From contig JALSNJ010000003.1 in the NCBI GenBank assembly GCA_026987025.1, positions 1 through 60,117 of the forward strand: a stretch of 60,117 nt of DNA, read 5' to 3'. A program made the position numbers and the translations under genes. This document shows positions 1 through 8,298 of this stretch, one piece after another (the first letter of the stretch is position 1; every line of letters begins with the position of its first letter). Below the pieces are notes generated by a model, which worked only from the letters and a program-made list of their open reading frames with translations, did no database searches and was not told where the DNA came from. This DNA is from Candidatus Aminicenantota bacterium (GTDB lineage: Bacteria > Acidobacteriota > Aminicenantia > S016-38).

Positions 1-25
1 AAGCAAAATGCTTTTTCTCGAAATC

Positions 26-83
26 CACCTCCTTCTTTTACTCCCCCTTATTAAAATTATATAACGATTTTAATTTTTTTCAA
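26..83 (-). promoter_or_regulatory. Leftward promoter and ribosome binding site for a gene off the left edge
   Basis: Read on the minus strand, TTGAAA (83-78) is separated by 16 nt from TATAAT (61-56), and an almost perfect Shine-Dalgarno sequence, AAGGAGGTG, follows at 34-26. This implies a gene reading leftward out of the window. I cannot fix its start codon: a GTG at 28-26 overlaps the Shine-Dalgarno sequence and no ATG follows before position 1. The gene itself is not identifiable. Confidence 0.45.
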
Positions 84-123
84 AAATATTTAATGGTTAA
101 TTTGAGCCCTGGTGTTTTGACCC

Positions 124-152
124 TTGACCCCCCGTTAAAAATATGTTATCTT
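124..152 (+). promoter_or_regulatory. Promoter of the rplU operon
   Basis: TTGACC (124-129), a 17-nt spacer and TATCTT (147-152) make a good sigma-70-type promoter. The predicted start near 159 leaves a leader of about 18 nt that contains AAAAAGGAGAG before the rplU ATG at 177. A second TTGACC at 117-122 could serve as an alternative -35. Confidence 0.6.
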
Positions 153-176
153 TATGCGGAAAAAAGGAGAGACGAA

Positions 177-503
177 ATGTTTGCAATAATAGAAACAGGC
201 GGAAAACAGTACATGGTGGAAGAGGGTCAGCTCTTGGAGGTGGAGAAGATTGAGGGAAAGGAGGGCTCCACCGTTGAGCTGGACAGGGTGCTTTTCATCG
301 GCGGAGACGGGAAGGCCATAATTGGAAAACCCCTGGTGAAGGGGGCTAAGATTAAGGCCACCATCCTCGCCCAGAAGAGAGGACCCAAAATAATAGTCTT
401 CAAGAAGAAGGCCAAAACCGGCTATAAGAAGAAGCAGGGACATCGTCAATTCCTCACGGTTTTGAGAATAGACGAGATAATAGGGGGCGAAAATGGCTCA
501 TAA
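177..503 (+). CDS. rplU: 50S ribosomal protein L21
   Basis: L21 binds 23S rRNA in the large subunit. The protein of 108 residues opens [18 protein letters not shown], the typical L21 start, and keeps the basic C-terminal half with the [12 protein letters not shown] segment that contacts rRNA. The reading frame extends upstream to 93, but the ATG at 177 has a Shine-Dalgarno (GGAG about 7 nt before) and gives the normal L21 length, so I use it. It is the first gene of a nine-gene rightward operon and overlaps rpmA by 11 nt. The L21-L27-Obg order is one of the most conserved in bacteria. Confidence 0.97.
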   Translation: MFAIIETGGKQYMVEEGQLLEVEKIEGKEGSTVELDRVLFIGGDGKAIIGKPLVKGAKIKATILAQKRGPKIIVFKKKAKTGYKKKQGHRQFLTVLRIDEIIGGENGS

Positions 504-744
504 GAAATCCGGGGGTTCCGCAAAAAACGGAAGAGACTCCATTTCCAAGAGATTGGGGGTAAAGCGCTTCGCCGGTCAATTCGTCAGGGCCGGCTCCATA
601 ATAGTGCGTCAGAGGGGCACCAGGTTTAAGCCCGGAAGGAATGTGGGCCTGGGAAGGGATTACACCATATTCGCCCTGAAGGACGGGGTGGTCTCCTTCA
701 GGCGTTCTGCAGGAAGGGTAGTGGTGGATGTAATCCCTTCCTGA
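493..744 (+). CDS. rpmA: 50S ribosomal protein L27
   Basis: L27 has an N-terminal tail that reaches toward the peptidyl transferase centre. The 83-residue protein begins [20 protein letters not shown], matching the family's conserved N-terminus directly after the initiator Met, so there is no N-terminal extension needing cleavage of the kind described in some Firmicutes. The rest (ILVRQRGT-like and PGxNVGxGxDxTIFA-like segments) is standard. It starts inside the rplU 3' end and is followed by obgE after 6 nt. Confidence 0.97.
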   Translation: MAHKKSGGSAKNGRDSISKRLGVKRFAGQFVRAGSIIVRQRGTRFKPGRNVGLGRDYTIFALKDGVVSFRRSAGRVVVDVIPS

Positions 745-750
745 GATTTA

Positions 751-1746
751 ATGTTCGTTGACCAGGCCAAGGTTAGACTGGTTGCCGGAAAGGGGGGGAA
801 CGGTTGCGTAAGTTTCCGGCGGGAGAAATTTGTTCCGAGAGGAGGCCCTGACGGGGGAGATGGAGGCCATGGGGGCAGTATTTACATGGTTTCCGACCCC
901 GGTATGAGCTCTTTAATAAAGTATCGGTTTAACCCTTATTTTAAAGCAGAGGACGGACAGCACGGCCGGGGCAAAAAAATGCACGGAAGGAAGGGAAGGG
1001 ACCTTATCCTTAAGGTTCCTGTGGGGACGGTGGTCAAGGATGCTGAAACCGGACAGGTTCTCTTTGACTTCACGGAACCAGGACAGAGGTTCTTGGCGGC
1101 TAAGGGCGGCAAGGGGGGAAGGGGAAATGCCCATTTTGCCACCCCCACCAATCGGGCTCCCCGCTATGCGGAAAAGGGGGAGGCGGGGGAGGAAAGGACC
1201 CTCATACTGGAACTGAAAATAATTGCGGATGTGGGGCTTGTGGGTCTTCCCAACGCAGGCAAGTCTTCCCTCCTCAGGAGAATATCCGCTGCCCGTCCCA
1301 GGGTGGAGCCCTGGCCCTTTACCACCCTTTCTCCCCATGTGGGAATCGTGAGGCTGGACGAGCACCGCTCCTTTACCGTGGCGGACATCCCCGGTCTTAT
1401 AGAAAACGCCCACCAGGGGGCGGGATTGGGGATTAAATTTTTAAAGCACATTGAAAGGACAAAGGTGGTGCTTTTGCTCCTTGACCTGGCGCCCGGTGCT
1501 CCCCCGCCCTCCCGGCAGGTGGAGGTGCTGCGGAAAGAGCTTTCCTCTTACAGCCAGGCCCTTTCCCGGAGAATTAAGGCCATAGCCGTTAACAAAATAG
1601 ACCTTATTCCATCGGAAAAAAGGGATTTTTCGGATATAATTGATTTAGCGGAAAAAATGGGCGCCAAGTTCTTCGCCATTTCAGCCTTGAGCGGCGAGGG
1701 AATTGAGGAACTCAAGGAGGGGCTTTACGGCTTGATAGGCGCATGA
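751..1746 (+). CDS. obgE: Obg family GTPase
   Basis: Obg GTPases bind the 50S subunit and act in ribosome maturation and stress or growth control. The 331-residue protein has the glycine-rich OBG fold at about 1-158 and a G domain: G1 GLPNAGKS at 165-172, switch region TTLSPHVG at 191-198, G3 DIPG at 212-215, G4 NKID at 281-284 and G5 SAL at 311-313. It lacks the extra C-terminal OCT domain found in some Firmicutes. The stop codon overlaps the nadD start (ATGA). Confidence 0.96.
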   Translation: MFVDQAKVRLVAGKGGNGCVSFRREKFVPRGGPDGGDGGHGGSIYMVSDPGMSSLIKYRFNPYFKAEDGQHGRGKKMHGRKGRDLILKVPVGTVVKDAETGQVLFDFTEPGQRFLAAKGGKGGRGNAHFATPTNRAPRYAEKGEAGEERTLILELKIIADVGLVGLPNAGKSSLLRRISAARPRVEPWPFTTLSPHVGIVRLDEHRSFTVADIPGLIENAHQGAGLGIKFLKHIERTKVVLLLLDLAPGAPPPSRQVEVLRKELSSYSQALSRRIKAIAVNKIDLIPSEKRDFSDIIDLAEKMGAKFFAISALSGEGIEELKEGLYGLIGA

Positions 1747-2363
1747 GAATAGGGATTTACGGAGGAACCTTTGACCCCCCCCATCTTGGTCATCTCAGGG
1801 CCGCGGAACTTGCCAGAGAAAGCCTTTGCCTGGACAGGGTGTGGTTCATGGTGGCCCAGGACCCTCCCCACAAGAGGGACAGGGAGAAAAATCCCTTTTC
1901 CACCAGGCTACAGATGGCCTCCTTAGCCGTTATGGGGAATCCCCATTTTGAAGTGAGCAATTTTGAGGCCAAAAAGGGCCTTTCCTATACGGTGGATACA
2001 ATGCGGGCCCTCAAGGAAAGTTATTCCCATAGTTTCTTCCTCATTGTGGGTGAGGATAGCTTCCACGAGTTTCCCACCTGGAGGGATTATGAGTCTCTGG
2101 TTCGGGAAAACGACATAATAGTTATAAAGAGAAAATGGACCCCCTTTTCACCTCCTGATTGGGCAGAAAGGATGGGTTTAAAAATAAAATATCTCAGGGA
2201 GGGGGAGAGGGAATGCGGGCGCGGAATTTATTACCTCTCCTGCGCCACCCTGCCCATATCCTCCTCCATGGTGAGGGAGAAGATAAGGAGGGGACTTTCC
2301 ATAAGATATTTGGTTCCGGAGCCGGTCCTGGAATACATTTTCAAGGAGGTGCTCTATAGATGA
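1743..2363 (+). CDS. nadD: Nicotinate-nucleotide adenylyltransferase
   Basis: This enzyme adenylates nicotinate mononucleotide to deamido-NAD, the step shared by de novo and salvage NAD synthesis. The 206-residue protein begins with the nucleotidyltransferase motif GGTFDPPHLGH (7-17; HxGH at 14-17), and near its C-terminus has the ISSSMVR version of the second conserved motif. The obg-nadD-rsfS order is common in bacteria. Other NAD genes in the window are nadC/nadB (50237-52629) and nadK (26362-27195). Both ends overlap neighbours by 4 nt. Confidence 0.95.
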   Translation: MRIGIYGGTFDPPHLGHLRAAELARESLCLDRVWFMVAQDPPHKRDREKNPFSTRLQMASLAVMGNPHFEVSNFEAKKGLSYTVDTMRALKESYSHSFFLIVGEDSFHEFPTWRDYESLVRENDIIVIKRKWTPFSPPDWAERMGLKIKYLREGERECGRGIYYLSCATLPISSSMVREKIRRGLSIRYLVPEPVLEYIFKEVLYR

Positions 2364-2704
2364 AATTTCCCAGAAACATCCAAAGGTCCCTGCAGGCCTT
2401 AAAGGAAAAAAAGGCTCAGGACCTGGTGGTCATTGACCTTAAAGGTATATGTTCCTTTACCGATTATTTTCTAATAGCCACCGCCTCCTCCACCCGCCAC
2501 TCCCAGACCCTCAGTCATTTTCTTCAGGAGAACTTAGAGGTTTCCCCCTTGGGGGTGGAAGGGGAGGAGCGGGGGGAGTGGATTCTTCTTGATTACGGGG
2601 ATTTCGTGGTCCACATATTCACTGAGGAAAAGAGGAGGTACTACGACCTGGAATCCCTGTGGATGGACGGCAATCTCTATAGGATAGATGAGGATAATAG
2701 CTGA
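2360..2704 (+). CDS. rsfS: Ribosome silencing factor RsfS (Iojap family)
   Basis: RsfS binds L14 and blocks subunit joining when nutrients are short. The 114-residue protein contains the family hallmarks DLKGICSFTDYFLIATASS and GEERGEWILLDYGDFVVHIF in the usual order. Length and position after nadD are typical. Its 3' end overlaps the next gene by 17 nt, which fits coupled translation. Confidence 0.94.
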   Translation: MKFPRNIQRSLQALKEKKAQDLVVIDLKGICSFTDYFLIATASSTRHSQTLSHFLQENLEVSPLGVEGEERGEWILLDYGDFVVHIFTEEKRRYYDLESLWMDGNLYRIDEDNS

Positions 2705-3539
2705 GGATCCCCTTACCAGGGAAATTCTGGAGGAGCTGAGGAGGTTTGCTGCCCGCAGGTTGAGGGTTTACCTGTGGGGTGAGAGCGGGGTAGGTAAGGA
2801 TACCCTTGCCCTTTATTACCACAGGTTGTGCGGAGGAGAGGGGCTTTTCCTTAAGCTCGGCCTCCACAACATAAGTACCACCCTGGCCGAAGCCCAATTT
2901 TTCGGCTATAAGAAAGGGGCCTTTTCCGATGCCTTCCAGGACAAGGAGGGTTTCTTGGATAGGGCCAGGGAGGGGACCCTTTACATTGACATGCTGGAAA
3001 GCCTGCCCATGGACCTGCAGGCCAAATTCTTTGATCCTCTGGAAAGCGGAAGGTACACTCCATTGGGAAGCACAGCGATTCGGGAGTCAAGGTTCGTCCT
3101 GGTGGCATCCGGTTCCCTCCCCCTTCAGGAAGCGGTCTCGGAGGGGAAGGTTTACGAAAAATACCTCCACCTTTTCCACATTAGCCTGAGGATTCCCCCG
3201 CTAAGGGAGAGAAAGGAAGATATATTGCCCCTGATTCTGCACTTTTCGGGGGGAAGGTTTAAGGGTATGGATAGGAGGGGTCTCCTTTCCTACCCGTGGC
3301 CAGGAAACATCAGGGAGTTAAAGAATTTAGTGGAGAGGGAAATTGCCCTGGGGAAGGATTATCTTTCTGCTCCGGAGCCAGGTCCCCTATTTTTCCCAAA
3401 AAGTGAGGTCCTTACCCTCCAGGAAGTGCAGAGGATTTACGCCAAGAAGGTTCTGGAAATCTTCCGGGGAAACAAGACCAGGGCGGCTAAGGCCCTGGGG
3501 ATAACGAGGAAAACCCTCAGGAAGCTGGTGGAGAAGTGA
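2688..3539 (+). CDS. Degenerate sigma-54 activator-like AAA+ protein with Fis-type HTH
   Basis: The 283-residue protein has the layout of an NtrC-type ATPase without a receiver domain: Walker A GESGVGKD (31-38), the sigma-54 contact loop, the IPPLRER and WPGNIRELKNLVE segments, and a Fis-like helix-turn-helix at about 248-283 (GNKTRAAKALGITRKTLRKL). Several key positions are changed: the GAFTGA loop reads GAFSDA (77-82), Walker B reads YIDMLE so the catalytic Glu is Met102, and the sensor I Asn segment and the arginine-finger region (KVYEKYLHLFHISL) do not match. I infer a nucleotide-binding DNA-binding regulator that probably no longer remodels sigma-54 polymerase. Its place between rsfS and rlmH is unusual. 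Confidence 0.75.
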   Translation: MRIIAEDPLTREILEELRRFAARRLRVYLWGESGVGKDTLALYYHRLCGGEGLFLKLGLHNISTTLAEAQFFGYKKGAFSDAFQDKEGFLDRAREGTLYIDMLESLPMDLQAKFFDPLESGRYTPLGSTAIRESRFVLVASGSLPLQEAVSEGKVYEKYLHLFHISLRIPPLRERKEDILPLILHFSGGRFKGMDRRGLLSYPWPGNIRELKNLVEREIALGKDYLSAPEPGPLFFPKSEVLTLQEVQRIYAKKVLEIFRGNKTRAAKALGITRKTLRKLVEK

Positions 3540-3952
3540 AGCTCGTCTTGGTCTTTGCAGGAAGGAGCAAGTCTTCCCAGGCTAGGGAGATGGCCGAAAG
3601 GTTCTGCAAAATGAGCAATAAATTCCTCCCCTGCTCTGTAGATTATATAAAGGGGCTATCTTCGTGCCAGGAGCTTCGCAGGAGGTATCCGGAGGCCGTC
3701 CTGGTCGGGCTTTCCCCCGGGGGGGAGGAAATGGATTCCCTGGAATTCGCCAGGTTCCTCAGGGACCTCCTCCGTCAGGGGCGGCCGGTGGTCTTCGCCG
3801 TGGGGGGAGCCCGGGGGTTTTCCGTTGACGGCTGTGCTAAAATAATTTCACTTTCAAGGATGACCTTTTCCCATGAGGTGGCAAGGGTAATGCTGGCGGA
3901 GCAGATTTTCAGGGCATTGTGCATAATATTTTCCCATCCATATCCAAAATAA
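3536..3952 (+). CDS. rlmH: 23S rRNA (pseudouridine1915-N3)-methyltransferase RlmH-like
   Basis: RlmH is a SPOUT methyltransferase that modifies helix 69 of 23S rRNA in 70S ribosomes. The C-terminal half of the 138-residue protein matches the family: VVFAVGGARGFS (the IGGPxG cofactor loop), the ISLSRMTFSHEVARVMLAEQ block, and the terminal FSHPYPK, equivalent to the NHPYH end. The N-terminal half is less conserved and the protein is shorter than the usual 155-160 residues. It starts with GTG overlapping the stop of the preceding gene. Location right after rsfS-type genes also fits RlmH. Confidence 0.85.
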   Translation: MKLVLVFAGRSKSSQAREMAERFCKMSNKFLPCSVDYIKGLSSCQELRRRYPEAVLVGLSPGGEEMDSLEFARFLRDLLRQGRPVVFAVGGARGFSVDGCAKIISLSRMTFSHEVARVMLAEQIFRALCIIFSHPYPK

Positions 3953-3962
3953 GGAGGAAAAC

Positions 3963-4337
3963 ATGAGAAAAAGGGAGCTGGAAAGGCTAAAGAGAAAATT
4001 GCTCAGGAAGAGGGAGGAAATCCTTTCCAAGCTGGAGGAGCTGGGGAGGGAGACCTCCGAGGAGGGGGAAACCCTTATAGAATATTACGACAGAGCGGCC
4101 TTCCAGTTTAACAGGGAATACAAAATAGCCCTGGGTGAAAAGGAGGCTGAGATTCTAAAGGACATAGAGGACGCCTTGAAGAAAATAGAAGAGGGAACCT
4201 ACGGCATCTGCGAGGAATGCGGCAGGCCCATTTCCGTGAAGAGGCTTACCGCCGTGCCCTGGACCCGTTATTGCGTGGAATGCGCCGAAAGGCTGGAGGC
4301 GGAGAAGGAAGCCGAAGCCGGTGAAGATTATTATTGA
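3963..4337 (+). CDS. DksA/TraR-family C4 zinc-finger protein
   Basis: Members of this family bind RNA polymerase in its secondary channel, or act as small zinc-finger regulators. The 124-residue protein has a charged helical N-terminal half (predicted coiled coil, about 1-75) and a C4 zinc finger: CEEC, 17 residues, CVEC, preceded by the diagnostic EEGTYGICEECGRPI. It lacks the DxxDxA tip of canonical E. coli DksA as far as I can tell, having EYYDRAAFQFNREYKIAL there instead, so I do not call it dksA. AAGGAGG sits just upstream. The end overlaps comF by 17 nt. Confidence 0.85.
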   Translation: MRKRELERLKRKLLRKREEILSKLEELGRETSEEGETLIEYYDRAAFQFNREYKIALGEKEAEILKDIEDALKKIEEGTYGICEECGRPISVKRLTAVPWTRYCVECAERLEAEKEAEAGEDYY

Positions 4338-5025
4338 GGCCCTGCAGAGGGCAGAGCTCTTTATATTTCCCTCAAAATGCAGGATTTGCGGCAGGAACCT
4401 GGCGCCGGGCGAGAGGGTTATATGTTCCCGTTGCATTTCTCAATTTCCTCACCACAGCGGACCCCACTGCCCTGTTTGCGGTAAGCCCTATTTTTCCCCC
4501 ACGGCCCTATCCATTCCCTGCGCCGATTGCCTTAAGAAAAGGAGCTTCTTGCTCCATCGCTCCGCGGGGCTTTACGAAGGACCCCTTCGTTCGGCGATTC
4601 TGCTGTTTAAATTTTTCGGCCATGAGAGTTTGGCGAAACCCCTGGCGAAGTTTGTCTCGGAAGGGGTGAGGGAAGTATGGGATGTGGACTGCATAGTTCC
4701 TGTGCCCACCCATCCTCGGAGATTAAGGCAGAGAGGTTATGACCACATTTATCTTCTGGGAAAGGCCCTGGGGAAAATGCGGAAATTAAGGGTAAGGAGG
4801 CTGCTCAGGAGAAGCAGGTTTACCCCTCCCCAGGCAGGGCTTCCCCGGTGGGAAAGGCTGAAAAATCCGGTGGGTAGCTTTGCGGTGGCCCGCCGGGAGG
4901 ATTGCCGAAGGGTTCTTCTTCTGGACGACATCTGGACCACCGGAGCCACCATAGGCGAAGCCTCCAGGGTTCTCTCTCAGGCAGGATACGAAGTTTATGC
5001 CCTTACGGTAGCCAGGGCCCTTTAA
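4321..5025 (+). CDS. comF: ComF family phosphoribosyltransferase-like protein
   Basis: ComF/GntX proteins are linked to DNA uptake or use of extracellular DNA, with a phosphoribosyltransferase fold. The 234-residue protein has an N-terminal zinc ribbon (CRICG, CSRC, CPVCG, CADC at about 20-70) and the PRPP-binding motif LLLDDIWTTGAT near 200, followed by a typical C-terminus. It starts at a GTG inside the preceding gene. Its stop codon shares the tetranucleotide TTAA (5022-5025) with the stop of the convergent glycosyltransferase, so there is no room for a terminator between them. Confidence 0.9.
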   Translation: MKIIIEALQRAELFIFPSKCRICGRNLAPGERVICSRCISQFPHHSGPHCPVCGKPYFSPTALSIPCADCLKKRSFLLHRSAGLYEGPLRSAILLFKFFGHESLAKPLAKFVSEGVREVWDVDCIVPVPTHPRRLRQRGYDHIYLLGKALGKMRKLRVRRLLRRSRFTPPQAGLPRWERLKNPVGSFAVARREDCRRVLLLDDIWTTGATIGEASRVLSQAGYEVYALTVARAL

Positions 5026-6092
5026 AGAGACTCCAGGAGGCTCAGAAGCATTTCCGGGCTGTGGAGGGATTTATAGCGGTTCAGCTGTTGCTTTCCCCCG
5101 TCTATGAGTTTTTGTCTTAAACCATCCCGGGATAGGATCAGCCGGGCCACCTCCCCCCAGAGGGCCGGATTTTTGCTTTCCAGCAGAATTCCCCCATCTC
5201 CCACGGTCTCAGGCACTGCCCCGGCCCTGAAGGCTAAAACGGGGAGGGAAAAATGGAAGGCCTCTAAGAAAGGAACTCCGAAGCCTTCGTGTTCGCTGGC
5301 CGAGACGAAAAGATGGGCTACCCTGTAAAGGGCCCGGAGTTCCTCCTCTGCCACCCAACCGGTAAAGACCACTTCGTCCCCGGAGAGGTGAAACCGGTGG
5401 GCCAGGTCAATGAGACTATAGGTGTATTTAGGCAGGGCCTTGGTGTTTCCGGCTACTATGAGCCTCATGGCCGGGGAGATCATTTCCTTGAAGTAAAAGG
5501 CGAATTTTATGAGGTCCTCTATCTTCTTGTTGGGGACCACCCTTCCCACGAAGAGGAAATTTACCTTATGGTCCTGGAAAATTCCAGCAAAATAGGGATT
5601 TATTGGTCCTTTAAACCTATCCCAGTTGATAGCTAAGGGCACCGTTACCGCCTCGGCCCCCATTTCCTCCATCATCCGGGAATTGAAGTGGGAATCCCCT
5701 ACGAAGAGGGAAATTTTGTCCTTGTTTTCAACGAAGAAACTCAGTTCCCTCAGGGTGGCCTCCAGAAGCCCGGCTATCTCAGGAGAAAAGGGCCTGTAGA
5801 AGTCCGGAGGGGTTATATTGTGATTGATAACAACCTTCTTTGCCCTGAGGGAGAGGAAATCCTGGGCATAGGGGGTGGCCACAGCAATGTGATAAAGGAC
5901 CACATCCTTCGGCCCCAGGGAGGAAAGTTCCCTTAAGTTCAGTTCCCTGACCATGGGATGGGGGGTCCTTATGTCCGGGCTCTCTATCCATGTTTCATAG
6001 CCCTTTTCCCTGAAGTATTTGGCCAGGGCTAAGGAGTTTTCCCCTATGGCATCCCCTGTGGAAAAGGCGGGAACCAGCTGAACAATTCTCAT
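5022..6092 (-). CDS. GT4-type glycosyltransferase (last gene of the glycan operon)
   Basis: The 356-residue protein is a GT-B fold, retaining glycosyltransferase of family 4. It opens MRIVQLVPAFSTGDAIGENS, has the nucleotide-sugar pocket segment FLFVGRVVPNKKIEDLI in the middle, and the EHEGFGVPFLEAF Ex7E motif in the C-terminal domain. No membrane segment is visible, so it should act at the inner face of the membrane. It is clearly a paralogue of the next gene upstream (shared STGDAIG/SYGDAIG start and VGRVVPNKK/VGRVINNKK). Its ATG overlaps the upstream stop by 4 nt. Sugar and acceptor cannot be told from sequence. Confidence 0.92.
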   Translation of the reverse strand: MRIVQLVPAFSTGDAIGENSLALAKYFREKGYETWIESPDIRTPHPMVRELNLRELSSLGPKDVVLYHIAVATPYAQDFLSLRAKKVVINHNITPPDFYRPFSPEIAGLLEATLRELSFFVENKDKISLFVGDSHFNSRMMEEMGAEAVTVPLAINWDRFKGPINPYFAGIFQDHKVNFLFVGRVVPNKKIEDLIKFAFYFKEMISPAMRLIVAGNTKALPKYTYSLIDLAHRFHLSGDEVVFTGWVAEEELRALYRVAHLFVSASEHEGFGVPFLEAFHFSLPVLAFRAGAVPETVGDGGILLESKNPALWGEVARLILSRDGLRQKLIDGGKQQLNRYKSLHSPEMLLSLLESL

Positions 6093-7156
6093 AGCTTTTC
6101 CACCTGTCTTACGAAGTTCAAAAGGATCCTTTCTATCCTCCCCTTTTCATACCTCTCCAGGGCCTTTTTCTGCCTAGCCAGGAGCTCTTTCCTTAGTTCT
6201 CCATCGCTGAGAACCCGGTGGACCGTTGCGGCGATGAGGGGAAAGTCCTTTTTTTCAAAGAGGATTCCCCCGCCGTTGGCCGTCTCTTCCACGGCGCAGC
6301 ATTTGTAGGCTATAACGGGAAGTTCAAAGAAAAAGGCCTCCACCAGGGGAACGCAGAAGCCCTCGTGCTCGCTCATGCAAAGGAAGAGATCCGCCGTTCT
6401 GTAAAGGGAAAGCAGCTCCCGGAAGCTCACATGTCCCGTGAATACCACATTCTTCACCCCCAATTTCCCCACCAGGTCCCACAGGGCCATGTAGTACCTT
6501 TCAAACCCGGAATAGTTCCCTGCCAGGATCAGCCGGCTTTCTGGATTGAAATACCTTTGATAGTAATAGAAAACCTTTATCAGGTCCTCAAACTTCTTGT
6601 TGTTTATAACCCTCCCCACAAAAAGCAGGTTTTTCTTTCCGTCGGCAAAGGCTCTGGCGAAGGAAGGGCTCGGCGGGGAAGAAAGCCTTTCAAAATCTAT
6701 AATTATGGGAAGAACCCCGGTGTTTTTGAACCCCGTTTCCTTGAGCTCCGCTTCGTTGTATGAAGAATCTCCCAGGGCTAAGTGGGTATAGGGGGCAAGG
6801 TCCGGAAGAAACCTCCTCCCCATGTAGCATTCCTTGGCTAAGGCCAGATTTGTGTCGTAGAAGAAGCGGTGGGGGGTTATGTTGTGGTAAATTAAAATTT
6901 TCTTGCATTTTAGCTCCATATAAAGCAGGGATAGGGGGGAGGAAAGGGAGTAGTGGTAAATGAGTATGTCGTCAGGTCCCATCTCCTCCTCCAGCTCCGC
7001 AAAATACCTGACCTGGCCCGCCAGCCTGGGGTCGTGGTTATAGGCAAAGATCTCCGAGGAATAGCCAGCCCTTCTCAGGGCCTCCCTTATGGCCAGGGTA
7101 TGATTTCCTATGGCGTCTCCGTAACTGAAGGTCGGCAGCATCTGGTGAACCTTCAA
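6089..7156 (-). CDS. GT4-type glycosyltransferase
   Basis: A family 4 glycosyltransferase of 355 residues. It has the N-terminal LPTFSYGDAIGNHTLAI region, the donor-site segment NLLFVGRVINNKKFEDLI, and the CMSEHEGFCVPLVEAF Ex7E motif. The frame is open further upstream, but a TTG at 7156-7154 overlaps the stop of the preceding gene (TTGA) and is preceded by GGAGG, giving MKVHQMLPTFSYG, which aligns with the start of the paralogue at 5022-6092. I therefore choose TTG at 7156. The two paralogues may add successive similar sugars to the same glycan. Confidence 0.9.
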   Translation of the reverse strand: MKVHQMLPTFSYGDAIGNHTLAIREALRRAGYSSEIFAYNHDPRLAGQVRYFAELEEEMGPDDILIYHYSLSSPLSLLYMELKCKKILIYHNITPHRFFYDTNLALAKECYMGRRFLPDLAPYTHLALGDSSYNEAELKETGFKNTGVLPIIIDFERLSSPPSPSFARAFADGKKNLLFVGRVINNKKFEDLIKVFYYYQRYFNPESRLILAGNYSGFERYYMALWDLVGKLGVKNVVFTGHVSFRELLSLYRTADLFLCMSEHEGFCVPLVEAFFFELPVIAYKCCAVEETANGGGILFEKKDFPLIAATVHRVLSDGELRKELLARQKKALERYEKGRIERILLNFVRQVEKL

Positions 7157-8298
7157 AGGACCTCCTCCGCCAGTTTTAGGTACTTTTCCTCTATGACCTC
7201 CCACCGGTAGTTTTCCAGGTAATAGGTCCTGCCGGCCTCCCCCATTTCCCTTCTCAGATTCCCGTCGGAGCGGAGTATTTCCAGGGCTTCCTCAAACTCG
7301 TAGTAGTTGTTGAAATAAAGCCCGCCCCCGCTCCTCCTTACCTGTCCCTGAAGTACCTCGCATCCCCCGTAAACCAGAACCGGTTTTGCGATGGACCAGG
7401 CCTCCAGAAGGATCATGGATAGACTCTCTAAGTGGGAAGGATTTACTAAAAATAGGGCATCCGCCAGGGCCTCCCATTTTTCCTCCTCCGGAAGGAAGCC
7501 CAGGTGAACTATTTCCGGGTCCCGGGGTATGGGAAGGACGGGCTTTCCCACCAGGAGGAGCTTCAGACCAGGATGCTTTCTTTTGTAGTGGAGGAAATAG
7601 GAAAACAACCTCTCCGCCCCCTTGTTTCTGTCTATTCTTCCTATGTAGAGCATGTAGGGGGAGAATCTGGAAAATTTCCCGCCCCTGGGCTTCACCTCCT
7701 TTATCCCAACCCCCACCACCACATGGGGGGCAGATATCCCGTGAATTTTTTCTATAAGCTCCTTTTCTTCCCAGGAATTGTAGAGAAAACCGGTGGTTTT
7801 TCTGAAGACCCTCCGGGCTAAGGGAAAGTAGAGAACCGGGTCGTGTTCTGCGGTGGGGACCAATAGGGCTTTACCCTCCGCCTCAGGGATTCCCCGAAGG
7901 CTCTGGTAGTATCTGTAGGAGAAGAATATAAAGAGGTCGTAATTTTCCCTGTTTTTCCTTATATATTTAATAAGGGAAGGGGCGAAGGGTCCCTCCTCAT
8001 CTATCCATTCCTCCTCCTCCTTCCAGGTATGTTCCAGGCTCTGGAGCTTTCTCTGCAGCCGGGCAAACCTGAAAAGGTCCCTTTCCTTCTCCACTGCAAA
8101 GCGCCTTACCTTTACTCCGTTGAGGACCTCCTCCTTAGGGAAATTCCCCCTCCGCCATCGGAGGTAATCTTCAGCGTCGGTGGTGAGAACCTCCACATTC
8201 CAATGCTTGCTCATGTGCTCCGCGATGAGGCGGGCGTGGTATTCAGCTCCCCCGGCTATTCCAAGGCCGTACCTTTGAACTACAATGGCCACCCTCAT
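7153..8298 (-). CDS. GT4-type glycosyltransferase
   Basis: The 381-residue protein starts MRVAIVVQRYGLGIAGGAE, a GT-B start with a donor/acceptor glycine loop, then has the segment MLYIGRIDRNKGAERLF and an Ex7E motif, ESLSMILLE, in HLESLSMILLEAWSIAKPVL. A family 4 glycosyltransferase is well supported; its substrate is not. It is less similar to the next two genes than they are to each other. Starts and stops overlap both neighbours by 4 nt. Confidence 0.92.
   Translation of the reverse strand: MRVAIVVQRYGLGIAGGAEYHARLIAEHMSKHWNVEVLTTDAEDYLRWRRGNFPKEEVLNGVKVRRFAVEKERDLFRFARLQRKLQSLEHTWKEEEEWIDEEGPFAPSLIKYIRKNRENYDLFIFFSYRYYQSLRGIPEAEGKALLVPTAEHDPVLYFPLARRVFRKTTGFLYNSWEEKELIEKIHGISAPHVVVGVGIKEVKPRGGKFSRFSPYMLYIGRIDRNKGAERLFSYFLHYKRKHPGLKLLLVGKPVLPIPRDPEIVHLGFLPEEEKWEALADALFLVNPSHLESLSMILLEAWSIAKPVLVYGGCEVLQGQVRRSGGGLYFNNYYEFEEALEILRSDGNLRREMGEAGRTYYLENYRWEVIEEKYLKLAEEVL

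Noticed and set aside
50-80. Inverted repeat ATTAAAAT/ATTTTAAT followed by a T-run before rplU
   Set aside because: A stem of only A-T pairs is too weak for a terminator, and the same bases make a better leftward promoter.
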